From JACCTU01 sp963769665 (GTDB lineage: Bacteria; Actinomycetota; Thermoleophilia; Gaiellales; Gaiellaceae), in contig CAVYMQ010000003.1 in NCBI GenBank assembly GCA_963769665.1, positions 1,674,001 through 1,738,000 of the forward strand: 64,000 nt of DNA. Reading direction: 5' to 3'. The notes under the pieces are model-generated. The model ran no database searches, was not told the DNA's origin, and saw only the letters and a list, made by a program, of their open reading frames with translations. This document shows positions 60,404 to 64,000 of the stretch, piece by piece. The position numbers were made by a program, and so were the translations under genes. The first letter of the stretch is position 1; each line of letters begins with the position of its first letter.

Positions 60404-60952
60404 TCAGTACAACGCCCTGGCGAGGCGACGCCGATACTCCACCACGAGGGGATTCTCGTGCCCCAGCTCTGCGAAGAGCGCGACCATCGCACGACGGATC
60501 AGTTCCTTGCGCTCGGCGTCGTCCGTCGCATCGGCCTCCTCGAGAAGCCGGGTCAACGCACGCTCGTGGTCGCTCTGCTCGACCGCCTCCGCGACGTCCG
60601 TCAGGCCGAGGTGCTCCAGCAGGTCGGCCACCTCGCTCGGCGCGGTGAGCTGGTCGAAGAACTGCTCGACCGCCGCCGGTGGCTTTGCGCCGACGAACTC
60701 AGCGACGACGTGGCCGTTCTTGAACGCCTTGACTGCGGGGATGCCGCGGACCCCGTAACGCTGCGCGAGGTCGGGGTTCGCGTCGATGTCGACCTTCACC
60801 AACTCGACGTCGTGCTCGCCTGCTGCACGCTCGAGCACGGGCGCCAGTTGGTGGCACGGGCCGCACCAGTCGGCCCAGAAGTCCACGACGATCGGGCGCT
60901 CTTGCGAACGCCCGATCACATCGTTTTCGAAAGTGGCCGTGTCGACATCCAC
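60404..60952 (-). CDS. Thioredoxin-TPR protein (CnoX/YbbN-like)
   Basis: This 182-aa protein has a thioredoxin fold with active site WCGPC and cis-Pro (GIPAVKAF), followed by a helical TPR tail (about 105-182). The CxxC pair suggests redox activity as well as chaperone-like protection. GTG at 60952. Confidence 0.9.
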   Translation of the reverse strand: MDVDTATFENDVIGRSQERPIVVDFWADWCGPCHQLAPVLERAAGEHDVELVKVDIDANPDLAQRYGVRGIPAVKAFKNGHVVAEFVGAKPPAAVEQFFDQLTAPSEVADLLEHLGLTDVAEAVEQSDHERALTRLLEEADATDDAERKELIRRAMVALFAELGHENPLVVEYRRRLARALY

Positions 60953-60962
60953 CGTCGAAGAG

Positions 60963-60990
60963 TGCCACGGGGCCGCACACCCCCGTGGCA
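60963..60990. terminator. Hairpin between the peptide and thioredoxin genes
   Basis: TGCCACGGGG and CCCCGTGGCA form a 10-bp stem just downstream of the 32-aa peptide gene on the minus strand. Confidence 0.6.
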
Positions 60991-60994
60991 GCTG

Positions 60995-61093
60995 TTAGCC
61001 CTGGAAGAAGCCGAGGGCGTGGTGGTGTGCCTTGCCGAGCACGGAGGCGGTGGCAAGCGCGACGAGCAGGAGTGAGGTGAGCTTGATTTTCAT
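60995..61093 (-). CDS. 32-aa hydrophobic peptide with His-rich tail
   Basis: The ATG at 61093 has a strong AGGAGG 7 bases upstream. The peptide has a basic start (MKIKLT), one hydrophobic helix (SLLLVALATASVLG) and a tail with three histidines (KAHHHALGFFQG). It could be a small membrane peptide or metal-binding leader. It is too short for an ordinary family match. Confidence 0.55.
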   Translation of the reverse strand: MKIKLTSLLLVALATASVLGKAHHHALGFFQG

Positions 61094-61116
61094 GGCGGAT
61101 CCTCCTCTCGCCGCGG

Positions 61117-62145
61117 TTAGAAGTGGAAGTCCTGGAGTGCTTCGGCGGCGCGCCGGTAGAGCTTGGCGGCCGTCGTGGTATCGCCGCGGCGCGTCGCGGA
61201 TTCGCCCTGCGCGAGCCAGACCGAAGCGCGCTCGCCGACCGCTGCGCGATCGAGCGTGTGCTCGGCCTGGGCGAACGTCTCATCGGCCTCGTCGAGCTTC
61301 CCCTGCTCGAGGAGCGCCCGCCCGAGCACGAGCTGCGCGTTCCCGAGCTCGACTCGGTGATCGACGCGGCTGCCCATGAAGACGAATGCGCGACGCGCGA
61401 GGCGCTCGGCCTCCTCGAACTCGCCGGTGCGGAGTTGCACCTGCGCGAGCGACGAGACGGCGTAGGCGGCCTCGACGTCGCGTCCGAGGTCGAGCAAGAT
61501 CGAGAACGACTCCTTGAGCTGCTTTCGTGCGTCGTCCGGCCTGCCGAGCAGGAACGCGAGCCCGCCGAGGTTGTTCAGGCAGCGGCCGACACCGAAGACG
61601 TCGCCGAGGTTGACGAAGAGCTCGCGGGCGCGTTCAGCGTAGAACTGGGCCATGATCCACTGGCCTTCGCGCTCGGCGATGATCGACGCCTGGAGCGAAG
61701 CTTGGGCGATCGTCGCGTCGTCGCCCAGAGACTCGGAGAGCTCGAGCGCGCGCTCGACGTCGCTGCGCGCGGCGGACCACTCGCGGTGGTGGCGATGGCA
61801 GCGGGCGCGGCGTTCGAAGATGAGGGCGCGGAGCTGGTCGCTCGGCTCGAGAGAGCGGTTGCAGACGTCGAGCGCGAGCGTCAGCAGCGAGCATGCCTCG
61901 GCAACGGCTCCTCGTGCAAGCTCGGCATCGCCGAGATGGAAGAGGAGCGCTGCGCGGTCGGTGTCGTGCGAGTCGGGATCGAGAGCGAGCGCACGCGCAC
62001 CCTCGAGCGTCCGGATCGCCTCGTCGACTTCGCCGCGGTCGATCTGGGCGGCGCCCTCGTCGATTGCCGCGCGAAGTGAGCCGGCTGCCTCGCGGGCGAC
62101 GACGACGTTGTCGAGCGGGGGTGACAGCGGCGGTGCGGAGACCAT
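61117..62145 (-). CDS. Tetratricopeptide-repeat protein
   Basis: This 342-aa all-helical protein has about seven TPR units (for example LFHLGDAELARGAVAEACSL; CLNNLGGLAFLLGRPDDARK; AAYAVSSLAQVQLRTGEFEE). It has no signal peptide and is probably a cytosolic scaffold or regulator. GAGGAGAG lies before the ATG. Confidence 0.88.
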   Translation of the reverse strand: MVSAPPLSPPLDNVVVAREAAGSLRAAIDEGAAQIDRGEVDEAIRTLEGARALALDPDSHDTDRAALLFHLGDAELARGAVAEACSLLTLALDVCNRSLEPSDQLRALIFERRARCHRHHREWSAARSDVERALELSESLGDDATIAQASLQASIIAEREGQWIMAQFYAERARELFVNLGDVFGVGRCLNNLGGLAFLLGRPDDARKQLKESFSILLDLGRDVEAAYAVSSLAQVQLRTGEFEEAERLARRAFVFMGSRVDHRVELGNAQLVLGRALLEQGKLDEADETFAQAEHTLDRAAVGERASVWLAQGESATRRGDTTTAAKLYRRAAEALQDFHF

Positions 62146-62226
62146 CTCTCCTCATATGCCGCGGCGGGCGCCGTGTGGGAAGTCCCGTTCGGCGGCTCTC
62201 GAACTCCCCGAAACGGGTGAGGGCGA

Positions 62227-64000
62227 CTACCCGAGCTCGAGCAGAGAGCGGACTTTGTCGGTCAGCTCGCGCGCGCGGAAGGGCTTCTGGATGAAGGCCG
62301 TCCCGGGCTCGAGGAGCCCACGCTGGACGACGGCAAGGTCGGAGTGACCCGACATGTAGAGCACTTTCAGGTCGTCCCGGATGCCGCCCATGGCGCGCGC
62401 GATCTCCGGGCCGCTCATGCGGGGCATGACGACGTCGGTCAGCAACAGGTCGATCTCCCGGGGCTCGTGGGCAGTGGCCAGCGCCTGCTCGGGGGTTTCG
62501 GCCTCGAGCACGCTGTATCCGTCCTGCTCCAGGATCTCCCGGACGAGCCGTCTGACGATCGCCTGGTCCTCGACGAGGAGAACGGTTTCCGTAGCGGGGA
62601 TTGTGGGCGCGTCGGTACGGGCGGGCTCGGGTTTCGGGAGCTCCTTCTTCGACGCCGGGAGGCAGACCTTGAAAGTCGAGCCCAGATGCGGACGGCTGTA
62701 GGCCGTGACGTGCCCGCCGCTCTGGCTGACGATGCCGTACACGGTTGCCAGGCCGAGCCCTGTTCCTTCCCCCGCAGGCTTCGTCGTGAAGAACGGGTCG
62801 AAGATCTGCTCACGCACCTCGGGCGTCATACCTTCGCCGGTGTCGCTGACGGTCAGCTGGACGTAGGTCCCGGCCTTGACCGGCCCGTCGTCGGCCAACA
62901 CGGCGTTTTTCGTTTCGATCGTGATCATCCCGCCGTCGGGCATCGCGTCACGCGCGTTGACGGCGAGGTTGAGAATCACCTGCTGCAGCTGCCCGGCATC
63001 CGCCCACACCGGGAGCAGCTCGTCGGAGAGGTGCAGCTCGACTTCGATGTCGTCGCCGATCGTCCGTGAGAGGATCCGCTCGGTCTCCAGCACCACGGCG
63101 TTCAGGTCGAGCACCTTCGTCTCGAGGATCTGCTGTCTGCTGAACGCGAGCAGCTGGCGGACGAGCTCGGCCGCGCGATCCGCGGCTTGGAGGATGTCGA
63201 CCGCTTCCTCGGCCGCCGGTCCGCCGCGTGACGCGATCGCCTCGCTCGAGCCGATGATCGCGGTGAGGAGGTTGTTGAAGTCGTGCGCGACGCCGCCGGC
63301 GATCCGTCCGATCGCCTCCAACCTCTGCCCCTGGCGAAGCCGGTCTTCGAGGCCTCGCCGCGTCGTCGAGTCTCGCGTCACCGAGAGGGCTGCAACGATC
63401 GAGCCCGACTCGTCTCGCAACGGCGCAGACGTCGTGTCCATCCAACGGCGGGTGCCCTTGAGCCCGATGAGCTCGAACTCGAGCGTGCCGTGCTCTCCCG
63501 CGCAGACGCGTTCGTGGAGCGCGACGAATGCCGCGCGATGCTCCGGGGCGATCAGCTGGAAGATTCGCTCACCGCGTACCTCGTCAAGTGAGTTGGCCTC
63601 GATCATGGCGAGACCGGCGGCGTTCATCTCGAGCAGCGCGCCGTCTCGGGCGACGAGCTTCACGCACTCCGGCTCGTTGTCGTACATCGTGCGGAGGAAC
63701 TGCTCGCTACGGCGGAGCGCTTCCTCGGCCTCCACGCGTTCGGTCACGTCGAAGACGATGCCCTGCCAGTAGAGAAGCTGTCCGTCCGCGTCGCGGATGG
63801 GATGCGTCTCGTCCTGGACGTGGAGCGTGCGGCCGTCCTTCGTCAGGACTCGGAAGATCTCGCAGAACGCGGAGCCCGAGCGCGTGCTCTCGTCGACCGC
63901 GGCGAGCACGCGCTCCCGGTCCTCGAAGTGGAGGCGGTCCTGCCAGATCAAGGGGTTGCCGAGGAACTCGGCAGGCGAGTACCCCATCAGCGCCTCGATC
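62227..64000 (-). CDS. Hybrid PAS sensor histidine kinase (5' end outside window)
   Basis: At least 586 residues are visible, reading in from the window edge. Two PAS domains come first (ending VFDVTERVEAEEALRRSE, and SVTRDSTTRRGLEDRLRQG), then HisKA with GGVAHDFNNLLTAIIG, an HATPase domain and a C-terminal receiver (VLLVEDQAIVRRL; LLLTDVVMPRMSG; FIQKPF). The layout is the same as the kinase at 45755-48118, so they are paralogues. Confidence 0.9.
   Translation of the reverse strand, partial: IEALMGYSPAEFLGNPLIWQDRLHFEDRERVLAAVDESTRSGSAFCEIFRVLTKDGRTLHVQDETHPIRDADGQLLYWQGIVFDVTERVEAEEALRRSEQFLRTMYDNEPECVKLVARDGALLEMNAAGLAMIEANSLDEVRGERIFQLIAPEHRAAFVALHERVCAGEHGTLEFELIGLKGTRRWMDTTSAPLRDESGSIVAALSVTRDSTTRRGLEDRLRQGQRLEAIGRIAGGVAHDFNNLLTAIIGSSEAIASRGGPAAEEAVDILQAADRAAELVRQLLAFSRQQILETKVLDLNAVVLETERILSRTIGDDIEVELHLSDELLPVWADAGQLQQVILNLAVNARDAMPDGGMITIETKNAVLADDGPVKAGTYVQLTVSDTGEGMTPEVREQIFDPFFTTKPAGEGTGLGLATVYGIVSQSGGHVTAYSRPHLGSTFKVCLPASKKELPKPEPARTDAPTIPATETVLLVEDQAIVRRLVREILEQDGYSVLEAETPEQALATAHEPREIDLLLTDVVMPRMSGPEIARAMGGIRDDLKVLYMSGHSDLAVVQRGLLEPGTAFIQKPFRARELTDKVRSLLELG

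Noticed and set aside
1..64000. CRISPR array or further tRNA/rRNA genes
   Set aside because: I saw no regularly spaced short repeats and no rRNA; the only tRNA sequences are the intact fMet gene and its partial copies.

Overview
The window is high-GC bacterial DNA with dense, mostly start-stop-overlapping genes, many GTG/TTG starts, a NucS mismatch endonuclease, a SigG-like sigma factor and many small ECF sigma factors. This suggests an actinobacterium, most likely from the deep-branching Thermoleophilia (Gaiellales/Solirubrobacterales type). The placement is an inference from gene content, not from a marker alignment.

Left flank (1-4.2 kb): a protein tail, glutamate dehydrogenase, a CBS-pair protein, a membrane diguanylate cyclase, exopolyphosphatase, a small membrane protein and an initiator tRNA-fMet gene.

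Genomic island (4191-45161): the last 42 bp of the tRNA gene (4191-4232) recur exactly at 45120-45161, the signature of integration into the tRNA. A decayed third tRNA copy at 5371-5429 and three copies of a tandem TTTTGCCC motif suggest two related elements in tandem. The island holds five blocks. (i) A Sll1717-type P-loop ATPase convergent with a tightly overlapped six-gene minus-strand operon (7298-11395): XRE regulator, OGG/HhH-like glycosylase, a small protein with a Gly-rich N terminus, a PfkB-nucleoside deoxyribosyltransferase fusion, a QueC-like enzyme and a SagB-like nitroreductase. (ii) An integration module: tyrosine integrase, excisionase-like HTH, ParB-MT-A70 fusion. (iii) A ubiquitin-like conjugation module (16.0-19.8 kb): 35-aa peptide, E2-E1 fusion and JAB peptidase, divergent from an ImmA/IrrE protease and an XRE regulator, and bracketed by a 49-bp inverted repeat. 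(iv) Five ECF sigma/membrane-partner cassettes (20.0-31.2 kb) and small secreted or membrane proteins. (v) An EEP nuclease with a heme peroxidase, a large secreted RHS protein with an EndoU toxin tip and a MafI-like immunity gene, and an M48 protease.

Right flank (45.2-64 kb): ordinary chromosome: VOC proteins, a hybrid histidine kinase with response regulator, SigG-like sigma factor, DHA2 transporter, MarR/YceI/FMN reductase/GFA cluster, LtrA, a TIR-like (CAP12-type) protein, alpha/beta hydrolase, NucS, methyltransferase, YqgE, a thioredoxin-TPR protein, a 32-aa peptide, a TPR protein and a second hybrid kinase cut by the window end.

The two most interesting systems are the QueC/OGG/NDT/SagB operon, which shares parts with type IV CBASS but lacks a cyclase or TGT nearby, and the E2-E1/JAB operon with its tiny peptide ending in Tyr-Tyr-Gly, which resembles CBASS II/Bil-type conjugation but lacks a recognisable ubiquitin fold or CD-NTase.
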